64,000 nucleotides of DNA. Source: Melastoma dodecandrum (lineage: Eukaryota > Streptophyta > Magnoliopsida > Myrtales > Melastomataceae). The stretch lies in NCBI GenBank assembly GCA_029817715.1, contig JARUPY010000462.1, forward strand, positions 115,062-179,061, given 5' to 3'. The stretch's first letter is position 1. Each line of letters begins with the position of its first letter. This document shows positions 47,429-60,208 of this stretch, piece after piece. The notes beneath the pieces are model-generated. The model searched no databases and was not told where the DNA came from. It worked only from the letters and a program-made list of their open reading frames with translations. The position numbers and the translations under genes are program-made.

Positions 47429-50400
47429 ATGGCCTTCGCCTCCTCATTCTCCCTGTCTTCCCACGTCTCCCTATCCTCTCCATGTCGTCGTCTCCTTCCC
47501 TCGTGGTCTTCGTTTTCTGTTGCCTTCTCGTCCTTACCCACCAGACCCACCAGAAAGCCCCTGCCTTGCCGCTGCTCAGATGACGACCGAGTGGCTCCCG
47601 CTTCCCCGGCTCCTGCATCCGTCACGGCCTCGGCCTCCCCCGGCGTCGACCCAAAGAAAGGTGTCTCTGTTTACAAGCCCAAGTCATACCAAGTCCTTGT
47701 CGACGACGCCGCCGCTTCCCTCTTTTACGCTCTTCAGGATGGGATCACCCGCCTCGAGATCGACTTCCCGTAACCCTCCTCACCACTTAAATATCTCCTT
47801 TCGCCTTTTTAGTCCTAGCAGTTATCATATTCCGGCGTTTGCTTGTCAATGTGGTATGGATGTATGCGGTCGGATTAAAAAGCGGGTCTTTTGTCTTGGG
47901 ACTAGGAGTGTTGCTGCTTGGAAGCGTCAATGGATGTTTTCTGGAATTTTTAGGTCTAGAATGGTTATTGGGTCTAATGATTTGATTATATCATGTATGG
48001 TAGCTTTCTCTGAGTTGATTTGGTTACTGTCTAAGTGATTGGATTGGGAGATGGATTGACTCATTAGAACATGCTTTTCTTACTGTTTTTTTAAGATATC
48101 TTACTTTATTCAGTTATCTTGTTATGGTGATGTCTGAACAGGCCTTTGCCGAGCAAATTTTCCTCTTATAAGGTACATATTGCGTCATGGAAGCCTATTC
48201 CTTTTTTAGCTCACTGGTCATATCTCAATGCACTCGCGATGTCATCCACTCTGAGTTGTGCTTATGCATAGATATGTTGATGGAGTCTCCACATGCTCTG
48301 GCTCCAGGTCAAGTGGATTGGAACACAGGGCTTTTCGTGAAATATTTGGCTCTTTTTCCCTGTCTTGGATAATGTTTGGCCCTGGCGCTTGTCATATTCA
48401 CCTTTTTCATAAGCTCTAGAAATAGTCAACAATGCTCAATAGATAATACTTTTCAACTTCCTAAACATGTAAAGGGCTCTTCAGATGAATTCATCGATGC
48501 AAATATTCAACTGGCAATGGCTGTAGTCAGGAAGCTTCAAGAGAAGACAGAGACCCGAGCTTCCATTGTACGATCTACTCTTTATTCGGTGATTTTCAAC
48601 TTTATCGCAGTATCAGATATCGATGGAAAAACAGACATTATGTTTCAGGTTTTTGCAGACAAGCCAGAGAAGCGCAGGGCCACCCAACTTTTCAAAACAG
48701 CCCTTGATTCGGTAACTAGTTCAATTAATGACTACATAATTTTAACATTTCTTCTCTGTTTTCTAGATATGTGCTCTTTTATAATCAATTGTCGCATCTT
48801 CTCAGATCGATGGTATAACTGTTGGTTGCTTGGATGATATACCCAGTGGTCCTGTCACTTCATTCTTCAAATCTGTTCGGAACACCTTGGACTTTGATTT
48901 TGAAGATGATAATGAAGGTAGGACACAATTCTCTGTTACTCCACAGCAAACTATCAATTTATTGGTAGCATTAGCTTTTGATCTTATTCTCTTCCTGTGG
49001 CTTTACTATAAGGTAGTCTCTCATCTTCTGTTGTTTTTTTCCACGATGCATTAATAAACCTGAAATTGCAGGTCGCTGGCAGTCAAATGAGCCGCCAACA
49101 CTATATATATTTTTGAATTGCAGCACAAAGGAGCTTCCTGTTATAGAAAAATACGTGGTAACAACTTGTTGTTTCCTTTCCTGAATTTTAATTGATCTGT
49201 GAATAGATGTGCCCAATCTTCCTTTTCTGGTGATTTCAGAAGCTTGCTTGAAAGCAGCATTTACTCTTTAACAGTCTTTGAAAATTCTGAGTGTTTGAAT
49301 TTACTTCGATCATGGATTTAGTTCTCACAGTTGCTGTCGTGATTTTTTATGTTTTTGTTTTTGAAGTACTTATGAAATTGCCCTTATTCAATACTTACCA
49401 CGTGTTTATCGATTCTCTGCAGGAAATATTTGCAGCATCAACTCCAACACTTCTGTTTAATCTGGAACTTGACACATTACGGTGAAACTTGTTATCTCTG
49501 CATACAGTGGGCAGAAATGCTATTTTAGATGTCAGTGTGAAGAGTTCTAATGAGAATCCATCTTGCAGTGCGGACCTGGGCCTCCTGGGATTTCCAAATA
49601 AAGATTTACACTATCGATTTCTTTCTCAATTTATTCCCGTTTTTTACATCCGAACAAGAGAATATTCAAAGGCAAGTATTGCTGGATCTTACCAATGTTA
49701 TTAATTATAGATTTCGCAAAAGAATTTCTTCGCTGACTCCGTGGTGATGGATAAGTGAAGACAGTTGCAGTGGCACCATACATTGTTAATTACAGTGGAG
49801 CACTGTTTCGCCAGTACCCTGGTATTGACAGAACTCTCTTAGCTTGGATAATGCTAGAAACCATGTTTATTTCAAGTTGAGGAAAATGAGTATTTCTTCG
49901 AAAGCAGTTGTTTTACCGATTACTTGATTGACAGATGGTAATATATTTTGACCTCCATCTTTCCTTACTGCATGAAACATTTAAATCTTATTTCTAGAAA
50001 ACTTTCTGCAGGGCCTTGGCAGGTGATGCTTAAGCAGGCAGATAGTTCTTATGCTTGCATTGCAGAGAGCACGACCCGTTTCACCCTTGGAGAAGTAAAC
50101 CTCCTAAAATAGGCTTCATCTGGCATTGTTTGGCTACCATATTTCATTTCCTGATGCTTTCTCTCTATTCAGACTAAGGATGAGCTACTGAGAGTCCTGG
50201 GACTCCAAGAGGAACAAGGAAGCTCATTAGAATTCCTTCGCAGGGGTTACAAGGTTAACTACGAACCTGTCCACTGAAGTGCATGAGTTATTGTTGTCAA
50301 AACAGCTTGCCTTGATGAATATTCTACCATTAGTCGTTCTACCTGCTCCTTTTCCAGGAAGTGTGAATAGTTTCAATGATTGGCCATTATTTAGTTCCAA

Positions 50401-50569
50401 AATAAATAAAGCCACATGTGTCGGTCTCTTTGAAAAAGCGTGCCGGGAGTGTGTATTCTGTGGAAAATAAGCATTTTATGTTGCTTCATTGTGTCCTCTG
50501 AAAATACAGTCTGCTACATGGTGGGAAGAAGAAGTTGAGTTGGAAGCATCATCGGCATGGCGTAGTTGA
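47429..50569 (+). CDS. Chloroplast DUF1995 protein, LPA3 family (12 exons)
   Basis: Exons: 47429-47769, 48142-48172, 48475-48567, 48649-48711, 48806-48917, 49072-49157, 49423-49481, 49569-49671, 49761-49821, 50012-50094, 50173-50253, 50510-50569. Phases agree throughout, giving 390 residues. The N-terminus is Ser-rich with few acidic residues, as in a chloroplast transit peptide (about 1-45). The rest is one DUF1995 domain: [133 protein letters not shown]. The family includes LPA3, which helps assemble photosystem II (CP43 insertion). Whether this copy is LPA3 itself or its relative is not settled. The intron after 49671 uses a GC donor (GCAAGT). Confidence 0.92.
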
Positions 50570-50989
50570 GGTGGTGGTTAGGAGGAGCATCTGGGATTGC
50601 CAGCAAGATCGCAAATTTTCCTATGAATCCTCTTTCTAGCAATCTTTTCTGCATCATGCATGCTGTTCTACATGTTCTTTTTAAACCTTTTATTCCTTTC
50701 TTTGGGACGACCCCTTAAAAACCTATCGCTTTCTGAGTTGTAAAGTAATGACTGCAATCAGAAACTTCTATGGCGGTAAATATTTTTATGAGAGAGGTTT
50801 ACAACATTCTGACCGCCTTTTAGGAATCATCTTCTACTTACACCACAGCAAGACGGGGAGATGAAAATGTGAAGAAATAGATATCATAGTGGAGCAACTG
50901 TGGTGAGTCGTCAGTCAAGGAAACAAAGGATTTCAGTCATATTAGCTGCCAAGAAGGTCTTTTGACTGACTGCCGTCACAACTCTGGTC
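50570..50989. other. Short gap between DUF1995 gene and CNGC pseudogene
   Basis: 3' flanks of two convergent genes; nothing else visible. Confidence 0.4.
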
Positions 50990-53130
50990 AGACAACCGGG
51001 AGAGGAGCATCCTCATATATGACATGAGGGTACTCGTCCTTGCTGAGAAGTTGTGGTTGCGATGTGTAAAGTTTTATCATCTACTGCTTCCTTTAGATTT
51101 TGGGGAAACTCTCCAGAATCTATCCTTTTGTGAAGAACTCACTCCATGTGGAGATATGGACTGCTGTTGAAGCCCTTGCAGAGTTGTCCCTTTTCCCACT
51201 CGACTTGAAATAATCGATGACCCTGTTCTTTTCCTCCTCTTCCAATCGTTGCTACTCAGCGTTCCTCCTCCTGGTATAGCGCCGCCATGCTGACCGGATA
51301 AAGCAGGCAGCCCATGTCGTCCACTGTCGTGAATAGAAACGGAATGTGAACCTGTCTACTGAGCGGTCTCCTGAACTGACTCGCTACAAATTTTAACTCT
51401 TCTGCCTCTAGAGCAAATGCCTCTACCTTCTGTCAGTGCCTTAACTGTTCATGTCGACGTCGGCGAGTTGGAAGCATATTTAGCGTCCAGTGCCCAGGTT
51501 AGCAGTTCCTCTCCACAAAAATTGCCTTCCTTCAGGAACCCACTATTGAAAAATCCACTACGACCACCATCTGTGGTCACACTCTCAATTCTTCCATGTA
51601 TGATGAACACCATCTCATCCCTCCGCAAGTCCTTCTGCAGACTACTAACAAGGGTCTCTTTGTCAACTCCAGTGGATTCCAACCACTTGTACTGATCATA
51701 TCGCCTGACTCATTCCCGAAGCACTGGTGGAAGCACGCGATGATGCATCCATTGCCTGGAGTCACGCCTGTTGACTCTCATTCCTCCAGACGAATAATGA
51801 GAGACAGGAGATTCGTCTGTAACATTTGAAAATCACAGATAGAGCCTTGACGTCAGTTTATTCAGCACCAAAATAGATCTTACGCTTTATGTCATGCCTT
51901 ATCACGCTAGAGAAAATTGAAATTTAGCAGGCTGACAGATGCCTTTCGAAAATAATCATGTTTGTCCTAAGAGAAGTAATCCGAAATTACTGACCTGCAT
52001 ATTGCCGATCAGAAGAGCAAAAAGGATGAGACTGGATATCGCCAGGGCTATCGGAAAAAATTTCTCCCGAGTATGAACTTGTCTGGAGTCCCTGACCAAG
52101 TGTGTTGATGCAATAAAAACACTACCATGTAGTCAAGAACTGGATTATTCATACGGAACCTGCCTGAACGAGTGAGGGTAGAAACTAACTAAAATTCTGG
52201 AGTCCCCGCCACAAGCAATAGCAAAATTTAGAGAAGAAATCCCTCTAAGCAACTATGTCAGATATTATAGCCTGAGTGTATATTCCGTAATTAAAGGCCG
52301 ACAACTGGTTATCCGGCGTAGGTGAACATCTTTGGCCAAGAACGCCGTCCATAATTTTGCTCCAGGCGTCATAACCCTCTAGATGCTTAGCACATGCAGT
52401 TCGCCCGCGAGCATCTTTGCGTTTGACTGCCAGCAAGTACTACAGTGCCCCAAATATCTACAACACAACGAGTCAAAGCACTTGAACTCAAAAGATAGTA
52501 ATCTGTTCAGCATGATACCAGGAAGAGGAAAATGGGAAAGTGAGTTACCTGACTGGCCAACATGTACCATAGCAAGTAGTTTTGCCGCACCAGCCCAAGC
52601 ACTTTCGCAAAAACACCGGCAGTCTTCTTGACCTGGAACGTCAAAGGTATAAAGCGAATGGCTCGCAGGATATACTGTAGGAAGACCACATTTAGTAACT
52701 CGTGCTGTGTTCAGCACTTCTTCCCTCAGACCTGCGAAGAAAATTCCACACAACAATCTGACCTACGTTGGCACGGCTAGAGGGAAACAAGAAAATCCAA
52801 AAGTTCAACCAGTACAGTGAAAGCCATGAAAATGAACCATGGGGATAGCAAAGGAGTGCAAACAGAGTGTTTCACGGACCTGTGGTGCTGGAATTACGGA
52901 AAGCAGATCCACCATGAGGTAACGCCTCATGTACAGTGCAGCTACGTCCTTCGGATCAATCACCAACTTACCTCTCCCGAACACTCGGGAAGACGGCACA
53001 ATATATGCCGTGCGGAACTGGAGGTAAATCCGGATAATATAGAAAGCATTTATAACAGTCCTCTCGGTCGTAATTAGAGCTGCTAATCCCCTGTCGATCC
53101 CTAGGCAGTTACCAACATACAAGACCAAAC
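50990..53130 (-). pseudogene. Cyclic nucleotide-gated ion channel (CNGC), decayed
   Basis: Plant CNGC pieces in order on the minus strand: GIDRGLAALITT, FRTAYIVPSSRVFGRGKLVIDP and YLMVDLLSVIPAPQ (53110-52890); a damaged pore-proximal part (VVWNFLRRSEG, VFLQYILRAIRFIPLT, ESAWAGAA, LLWYMLAS; 52760-52550); LLAVKR ... FNYGIYTQAI (52430-52250); then QWMHHRVLPP, YDQYKWLESTGVDKE, the cyclic-nucleotide-binding domain (MVFIIHGRIESVTTDGG, SGFLKEGNFCGEELLTWALD) and a calmodulin/IQ tail (WTTWAACFIRSAWRRYTRRRN, about 51300). The N-terminal exons are missing. Defects: TAG for Trp in GALWYLLA, TGA for Arg in LREVRRYD, several frameshifts in the pore-proximal exon, and about 45 residues lost between QKDLRR and MVFII. 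It cannot encode a channel. Confidence 0.85.
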
Positions 53131-53649
53131 CTTACGCATTTCTCTTTATGGCCGCCAATGAATCGAGACTAGTAAAGGGCGGTCCAACATAATATCATGT
53201 TAAAAACTGCAGATTCAGAGAGAGCCAAATAACAGGGGACACATCCCTCTTCCAACCTCTCAGGAAGAAATTTCTCCACAGAAGCAAAATACCAAAAGGA
53301 AACACAAGAAAAAAGGACATGGAGGCTTGGAGAAGGTCCCAAAACCAGTCAATGGCCATGTGTCTAATCCCTGCTCAGATGGCCACAATTTTTTGCTCCT
53401 CTTTCTCTCTCACTCCCCTTGCATAACCCAATGAATGCAATGCACAACAAATTTCAAGTGTAAAGATTTTGGGGGTCTCATTCTCATCTTTAACGCATTT
53501 CACTTCTTTTGCCTGATCCTAAAACCACAATCGAAAAGAATAGGGAAGAAGTTACTAGTAAAAAGTTTTGCTTTTGAACCTCTAAGAAAATTGTAATTCC
53601 TCTTTAAAGCTTAGGATTTCTGTTAACCTTGATTTTGATGTTTTAATCA
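53131..53649. other. Intergenic
   Basis: The missing first CNGC exons should lie here on the minus strand and are not recognisable. Nothing else is supported. Confidence 0.4.
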
Positions 53650-55921
53650 GGAGCAAAGTGTTGCTGAGCCTGAGGTATACGTTGCTATGTTATAGTAAGT
53701 CGTTACTGTTCTGCTACGCTTGCTCATTGAAAATTTGGAAATAATATTTTTTTTTCAATATATTTCGTATTATCTCGGAATATATTTAAAACAAATATTT
53801 AAATGTCTAAATACATCGGATCCTTTTATTAGGCAACTCAAAATCAAAATATTATCCTTCCAATTAAAGATTTGGATATAATTATAATGGAAGTTACCAT
53901 TTGACGACTTCCCATCACCGTTTATACGACCGTTGAGCAAGTATCCGCTTAGATTGGTCTGATCCGCTGATATAATGGAAACCAATCAATTGGAATCATC
54001 CTAATGAACCTGGACACCTCCCACGAAGTTTTTCTATAAAAATCAGACAATGCATTCAGATATTATTCCGACATGTGCGTAAGAAATGCGTTGTTGTACC
54101 ACTCGAGAAGTGTTGCTACGCTTGAGAAGTGTGTTTCTACACTACAGCGAAGCTGTACTGCATTACTGTGCTACAATTAGCAAAACGAAGGAATAATTAT
54201 TATTCCAACCTGTTTATTGTAATTTTACCATATTTAATGATTAATTACGTTATCTGATTAAGAGAATCACGTGTGATGATCAGACAAAGACATTTGAGAA
54301 AGATTTGGAAATAAAATCTCTAATTATAACAATATGTTATTTCTTATCTTATCTCTATGGTCATTAAGGAATATTGTTATTCCTAATTCATCCTTGCTAA
54401 CGATTGAAATAATGTTAAAATATCATTATGATGGTGATTGGATTAAATCATACGAATTAGGAAAGTTGATAAAGATTCTTTTCCTTCTTGGTCATTGTGA
54501 CCGTTGAGCATCTGTTCGCTGAACCTGGTCACAGCTTGCTGGAATCAGATATTTGGGAAACAAAATATCTATTTCGTTCCCTATTAAAACCAGACGACCT
54601 CTATACACAAAAGAACGAATCTATGTGGTCTGAGTGGTTGTCCAAAGCCTGTGTGATCTGAGTGAAGCATTGAGGATCGGTGAAGAGCGGAAGGGGCTAA
54701 GTGATCTCCTGGTTCTTATCTCTTGCAATCTGCGTGTGAGAGTGTCAAGGGCTGAGTGCAACCTTGATCGTCATGAGAAGGACTGAGTGTCCTCCGTGCA
54801 TTCAACGAGCGGCTGGTGAATCGTTTGAGGGAAGCTAAGTGAATACCTGTGCTGAATTCAGTAAACAGTTACTGACCCATCGGCAAGAAGCCGTTCTTAT
54901 TGTGTCTTTTCGCAGGGAAGTCTCGAACCGACGGAGTTTGAGCAGTGAGACACGCACTTGCAAGTGCATGCCAGAAGTTTCGTGCTTGTAGGGTAGAGGT
55001 CATCCCGAGCACAGGAGTGCTGTGCAAAAGCCTCAACCTCCGGATATAGAGGGACAGCAGAGCAGTTGCGTGGAAGCCGCCGGAGCTTAACATTCCACCC
55101 TAGGCACTGGGTGTACAGTGCAGTGAGTCACGGCTATGGTAACCGTGCACGTTCAAACCGAGTGTAGGATGGATATCGCGACTTCGCTGTGTGAGAAGTC
55201 AAGTTCTGATTTGTGAGGAACCAATCCCTGTTTTATTTTCTTTTCTGATCTAAGTGATCATCTTTGTGGCTGTCTCTTGAGTACTTAGAGGCTCATCTTG
55301 AGAAGAGATAGAAACTGTGTGGAAATCCTCTTCTGAGCTATTAAGTGTTGAAGCATTCCTTTGCTATTAATCAGAAATGGACTACTCTCAGAGAAGTCGT
55401 TCTTCACTATAAGAAAATCATTTGTGAGGATTTATTCTTTAACACAACGTTGTCTCTGTGCTTTGAAAGACAGGCTTACACCTAAGCGACAACCTGCTGT
55501 GTAAAAATCCTTTGAGCAATCAACTGCTGAAAACGAGAGGACGTCCACTGTGTGAGGAGCTGATCGTTGCCCTGGGGTGATCTCCTTTTGTAAATGATTC
55601 TAAATCTCACTTTGTGAAAAACCGAAAGCCGAGTGCAAGGGCTCTTTGCATCCATTATATTATATAGTGGAATCACCACGTTGGTGGAAAGTGGACGTAG
55701 GTCGATTAAGGCCGAACTACCATAAACTAATGTGTCCCTTACGATCGTGCAAACGCTCATACGGAAACTTACTCGATCAAATCGTAACGGTTACAGCGAA
55801 GTAGATCTCATTCTGAGAAACGCTCTGCTGTGATACAACACACTTCCGCTTACACTGAGAAAGGGCGAAAAAGTTACAAACACTAATTCACCCCCTTTTA
55901 GTGTACATAAATGATCCAACA
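53650..55921 (+). mobile_element. SIRE-like LTR, third copy
   Basis: The right end carries the same 'acactaattcacccccttt...gtgta...CCAACA' block as the copies ending at 7497 and 17607. The body is non-coding with SIRE-like AT-rich then G-rich halves. The left border is not clear; TGTTG at about 53659 is a candidate. The sequence after 55921 is not a primer-binding site, so it is a solo LTR or a broken 5' end. Confidence 0.5.
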
Positions 55922-55999
55922 ATTTCCTTTTTTCACCAGTGGTATTGGTTATTCAAGCGAGGTAAGGCTAGAGTGCCGTGGGTGGATAATATCGTGGGT

Positions 56000-56880
56000 G
56001 GGTTGGTAGATTTTTTTCGTAATTTACGAATTAAATTGCGTAAAGTACGAAAAATATTCTTAAAGTACGAAAAAGTTTTCGTAAAGTAAGAAAAATCCAA
56101 AAACGAACTTCATAAAATCTTACGATCCCATTTACGGTTTTCATCGTTTACGAAAAATTAATTATAAAATTGTACTAAGAAATTTACGTACTTTACGAAA
56201 TGAAAATTATTTCATAATTTATGAAAAATTATCTAATGGGCTCGTTAAATTTTACGAGCCTTTTGTGATTTTTCGTAATGTATGAAATTTTGTTTGTAAA
56301 ATTTTATGACTCAAGTTTTGTTTGCGAGACCGTTTTGTGCGTTACGAAAAAAATTGACAAAGTACGAAAATAATTTAATAAAGTACAAAAAATCACAAAT
56401 AGGCTTCGTCAAATTTTACGAGTCCATTTAGGATTTTTTATATTTTACTAAAGTTTTTCTATAAAACATACATGTTTCATACTTTATGAAATAAGTTTCA
56501 TTAAATTTTACGAAAAATTATTCGTACAATACGAAAGAAGTGATACGAGATTCCTTAAATTTTACAAAGCCCAATGGCAACTTTTCGTACTTTACGAAAA
56601 AAATTTCGTATGTAAATTTTTTTTTTGTATTTTACGAAAAAACAGATACGGGCTTCGTTAAATTTTACGAAGCCTAATTACAACATTTCATATTTTACGA
56701 AAAAAATTTCATATGTACAAAATATTTTTCGTCATTTACGAAATTATTTCGTAAAAATGACTTGTATAGCACGGAGAAATTTCGTAAAATTTAATAATAA
56801 TTTTATATAAAGTACGAAAAAATCTTAAATAGACTAGTAAAAGTTTACGAAATTCGTCTGAATTTTTTCGTACTTTGCTA
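56000..56880. repeat. TACGAAA-rich degenerate repeat array
   Basis: About 880 bp are built of short alternating 'ttacgaaaaa' and 'tttcgtactttacg' words around recurring palindromic blocks such as 'gggcttcgttaaattttacg' followed by its partial complement 'agcc'. Related blocks occur near 56097, 56233, 56398, 56547, 56646 and 56825, spaced 70-165 bp apart. No coding frame survives. Origin unknown. Confidence 0.7.
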
Positions 56881-56905
56881 AATTAGTTCCTTTAACGCTC
56901 GGCAC

Positions 56906-57652
56906 TATGTACCTACGACACTTTAGCCTTACCCCACCCCACATGGGTAAAAAAAAGAAAACAAAAGCAAAGTAACTCCAAGCAATGCGACAAGGAATTA
57001 ACAGGGATCCTTGAAAAGATGCCCTTTCCTTTCCACCTCTTCTTCTTCCTCTCCCTCTCCATCTCTCTCGACTCCATTAAGATAACACAAAGAGTGATAT
57101 TAAAGGATGTATTACGATAATCACATAAGGATGTACCCGCCGAAAAGCAGAGCAAGCAGGGGAAGGAATTGCAGCAGCTTTTTTGCCATCTCTACAAAGT
57201 TTTTTTTTTTTATAATAATTGCTTCATTTTTTAAAAATCTTTTCAGAGCAAAAGCAATCACGTCAATGGTTGACTTTTTTAAATAAAAAAAGAAAAGAAA
57301 AAGTTTGGGTGCATTCCATTCCTGCACAAACGGGTGGTGGGCGTCCCTTTTATTTAGTCAAAAAAAAAAAAAGAACCAAGTTATTGGATCCCATCCCCCC
57401 CAAACACCACACGACTTCTTCTTTATCTTCGTTCATTTCCCCAATCACACGAACAAAAACTACAAATCCCGTCTCCCTATCTCAGGAGATTACGGGGCTG
57501 ACCTTTTTGTGTAATCCCCCATGATTGCGCCTCTGTAAAATGCTCCCACTAATCTCCATGAAGGCCAACCACAGCCACAATCGTCTTCCTCCCCCACTCT
57601 TACCTAAAAGCTTCGACCCAGAAAGACCCATTTCACCAACCTGCATCACGCC
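56906..57652. other. 5' flank of the kinase pseudogene
   Basis: AT-rich with T and A runs. Pyrimidine-rich CCAC/CTTC sequence after 57400 may be the old leader. No gene is supported. Confidence 0.4.
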
Positions 57653-59850
57653 ATGCCCTCGAGGCTCTTCCCTCCTCCAAGTTCTCATCTTGCTGAACCC
57701 AACTCCATCCGCAAGTCCAGGGTCCTTTTCCTGATCCTGACCGTGTCTTCCTCCATTGTCCTTGTCCTGGCAGTGATCTTACTTGCTTTATTATTTCTAC
57801 TACCACGTCCTGTATAGGTCCAGCACCATCCCCCTGGACTCCGGCTCCCCCCTCAAGGCTGAGAGTACTCCCTCAAGGACATTAGGTCCGCCACTTTCGG
57901 ATTTCCACGAGGACAATGCCATCGGGAAAGGTGGTTCCGGGACCGTGTTCAAGGGGATGCTCAAGGACGGAAGCTGGTCGCGGTGAAGAGGCTGACGCCG
58001 TGTCGTCCGACATGGAAAGGGAGTTCCAGAACGAGCTGCAGATCCCGGGGGTCCTGAGGTCCCCTTTCCTGGCGACCCTACTTGGATACTGCGTCGAGAA
58101 GGGGAAACCTATGCTCGTGTACGAGTACATGCCCAACAGGAGCCTCCAGGAGCTCCTTTTCTGTGAGAGCGGGGTGAGTCTGAGCTGGGATAGGAGGTTC
58201 TCCATCGTCCTCGACGTTGCCAGGGCCCTGGAGTTCTTACATTTGGGGTGCGATCCACCTGTGATTCACGAGACATTAACCCAGCAATGCCCTCCTTGAC
58301 ACGGATTACCAGGCCAAGGTTTCGGATTTCGGCTTGTCTAGGATGAAAGCGGAGGGAGATTTCGGAGTGGATGTTTTCAGTCAGGATATGGGTCACTGGA
58401 AAAGCCAGGATCTTTCTGGGACTTGGACTGCGGAGACCCATCCCGTGATTGGCAGTCCGGTGGAGACATCGACCACGACGGAGGTGGACTTTGCTCTCTC
58501 TTTGCAGGCTTCTTCTTCATCCAAAAGGAGTCGAGGGTGCTGCAACCCCAACGTGAAGCCTTTGAACCTTAATTCGGCAAGTGGCAATGATAATGTGGCA
58601 GATGACAGCACCGTGAAAGGTGTTGTCGAAGGAAATCCAAAGGGAAGGGAGTTTCAGTCATCGATGTTGGATGTGATGACTGGAGAAACAGGTTTATGCC
58701 TTATGACGATGATTCCCTGGGTCAAAACAATGGGGAAAGGACTGGTGGTGGAGACAGGATGGGAGTGGTGAACTATGCAGCAAGGATTATGTGATGGAGT
58801 GGATAGGAAGCCAGATTAGCCCATCCACAGACACTTACTGGGACGATGAAGGGAATAAAACTTTCCCGAGAGGCCCGATTTGAGTAATCCGGCTGCGTTG
58901 GATAAGTCTGAGGATGTTAGTGAATCCCATGATCTTGAACAAGGGGCTCAGATCAGTGACAAGGAATTAAGTAAAGGCTGTGTGAATGGAGCCGGGCATT
59001 TGGAGAAGAGACACAGAAAGATAGCAGGAGGGGTGGAGGGACGAGCGTGTTGCTGACATAAGGAAAGAGCATAAGAAGTCGAAGATACTTGAAATGAAGG
59101 TGAACCGAGGAGTTAGAATGCCGCACTTTGATCTTGGACGAAGGTTCTACTTCCACAGCAGGAAAAAGTCTCTTGAGCAGAACGAGCGATGTTCTGAAGC
59201 GAATGGGGAGTTCAGTTTTAGGAGGGGATTCCGGAAAAAGGACGCCAACATGAATACCAGCGACATGTGCAGCTAGGATCTATTTAGCCGAGATCTAAGC
59301 AGCACAACCAGCATGAAAGGGACTATGTTACGTAGCCCCGGAATACGGTGGATATGGATACATGTTGGAGAAAGCAGACGTTTACATTCTTGGAGTATTG
59401 GTCCTTGTAATCGTATCTGGAAGATGACCATTACACGTGCTTGCATCCCCAATGAAACTAGAGAAGGCCAACTTGATCAGCTGGTGTCGACACTCAGCAC
59501 AGGCCGGTGATGTGCTTGAACTCGTGGATGAAAGGCTAAATGGTGAATATAGCAAGGACCAGGCGACCCTATGCATAAACCAGGCCTTGATTTGCTTGCA
59601 GAAATTGCCAGAGTTGCGGCCAGATATAGGGGAGATTGTGAAAATACTGAGAGGAGAGATCTCCCCCCACTTCCAATCGAGTTCTCGCCTTCACCACCAT
59701 CCAACAATGAAGTCCACGATTATTTCCTGTAAAAATAAATCAACAATGAAGTCCACGATTCAAACTGGCACTTTTCCATTCGACCAACAAATGATGATTC
59801 CAAGCAGTGACACCAATCGCAGCCTTCGAACTCTAAGTTACAGATGAAAA
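57653..59850 (+). pseudogene. Receptor-like kinase (At4g25390/At5g51770 type), inactivated
   Basis: No introns are visible. From the ATG at 57653 come MPSRLFPPPSS, a membrane segment (VLFLILTVSSSIVLVLAVILL) and a stop at once. Then, in shifting frames, come the glycine loop (IGKGGSGTVFKGML), KLVAVKRLTP, EREFQNELQIPG, LLGYCVEKGKPMLVYEYMPNRSLQE, LDVARALEFLHLGCDPPVIH, KVSDFGLSRMK, a long insert (about 58340-59250) of Ser- and charged-rich sequence typical of this family, a degenerate YVAPEYGGYG block, LISWCRHSAQAGDVLELVDERL and CLQKLPELRPDIGEIVKILRGE. The HGDIKPSNVLL catalytic loop near 58263-58300 has at least three small deletions within 35 nt. Many frameshifts and stops make it a pseudogene. 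Confidence 0.85.
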
Positions 59851-59921
59851 ACTAGAGTACAATCACCAATTCACTCGGTGAGACATTTACCGACGGACAA
59901 CCTCAACTCAGACGTATCCCT

Positions 59922-60137
59922 CTAGAACCAGAAAGATGCCATCAAAATGGCAGCAACCAAGCCATAAAATCCCAACCGATAAACGGCAAAGCCGATTGCA
60001 TTGTCGAGAACCCTCTCTGCCGCCGACTTGTCAGAGGAATTCGCAGTGGGTGCAGACGGCAGGGCGTGGACAAGGTCGGACACCTTCATGTTGTTGAAGC
60101 ACTGGCGGTTAGAAATTTCAGATTTTTGGGCTTCCAT
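59922..60137 (-). CDS. Small single-pass membrane protein, uncharacterised
   Basis: An intact 71-codon frame. An N-terminal polar part with VSDLVHALPSAPTANSSDKSAAERV is followed by a hydrophobic C-terminus (YRLGFYGLVAAILMASFWF) that would form one membrane helix. The residue mix is biased enough to look like a real microprotein, and the frame starts at a plausible ATG. I do not recognise a family. It faces the kinase pseudogene tail to tail. It could instead be a chance frame; no promoter evidence was found. Confidence 0.4.
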   Translation of the reverse strand: MEAQKSEISNRQCFNNMKVSDLVHALPSAPTANSSDKSAAERVLDNAIGFAVYRLGFYGLVAAILMASFWF

Positions 60138-60208
60138 TAATTGTTTATTTTTAATTTTCTTTTATTTATTTTATTTTACTTTATTAAACTATATTTTATA
60201 AAACAGGT

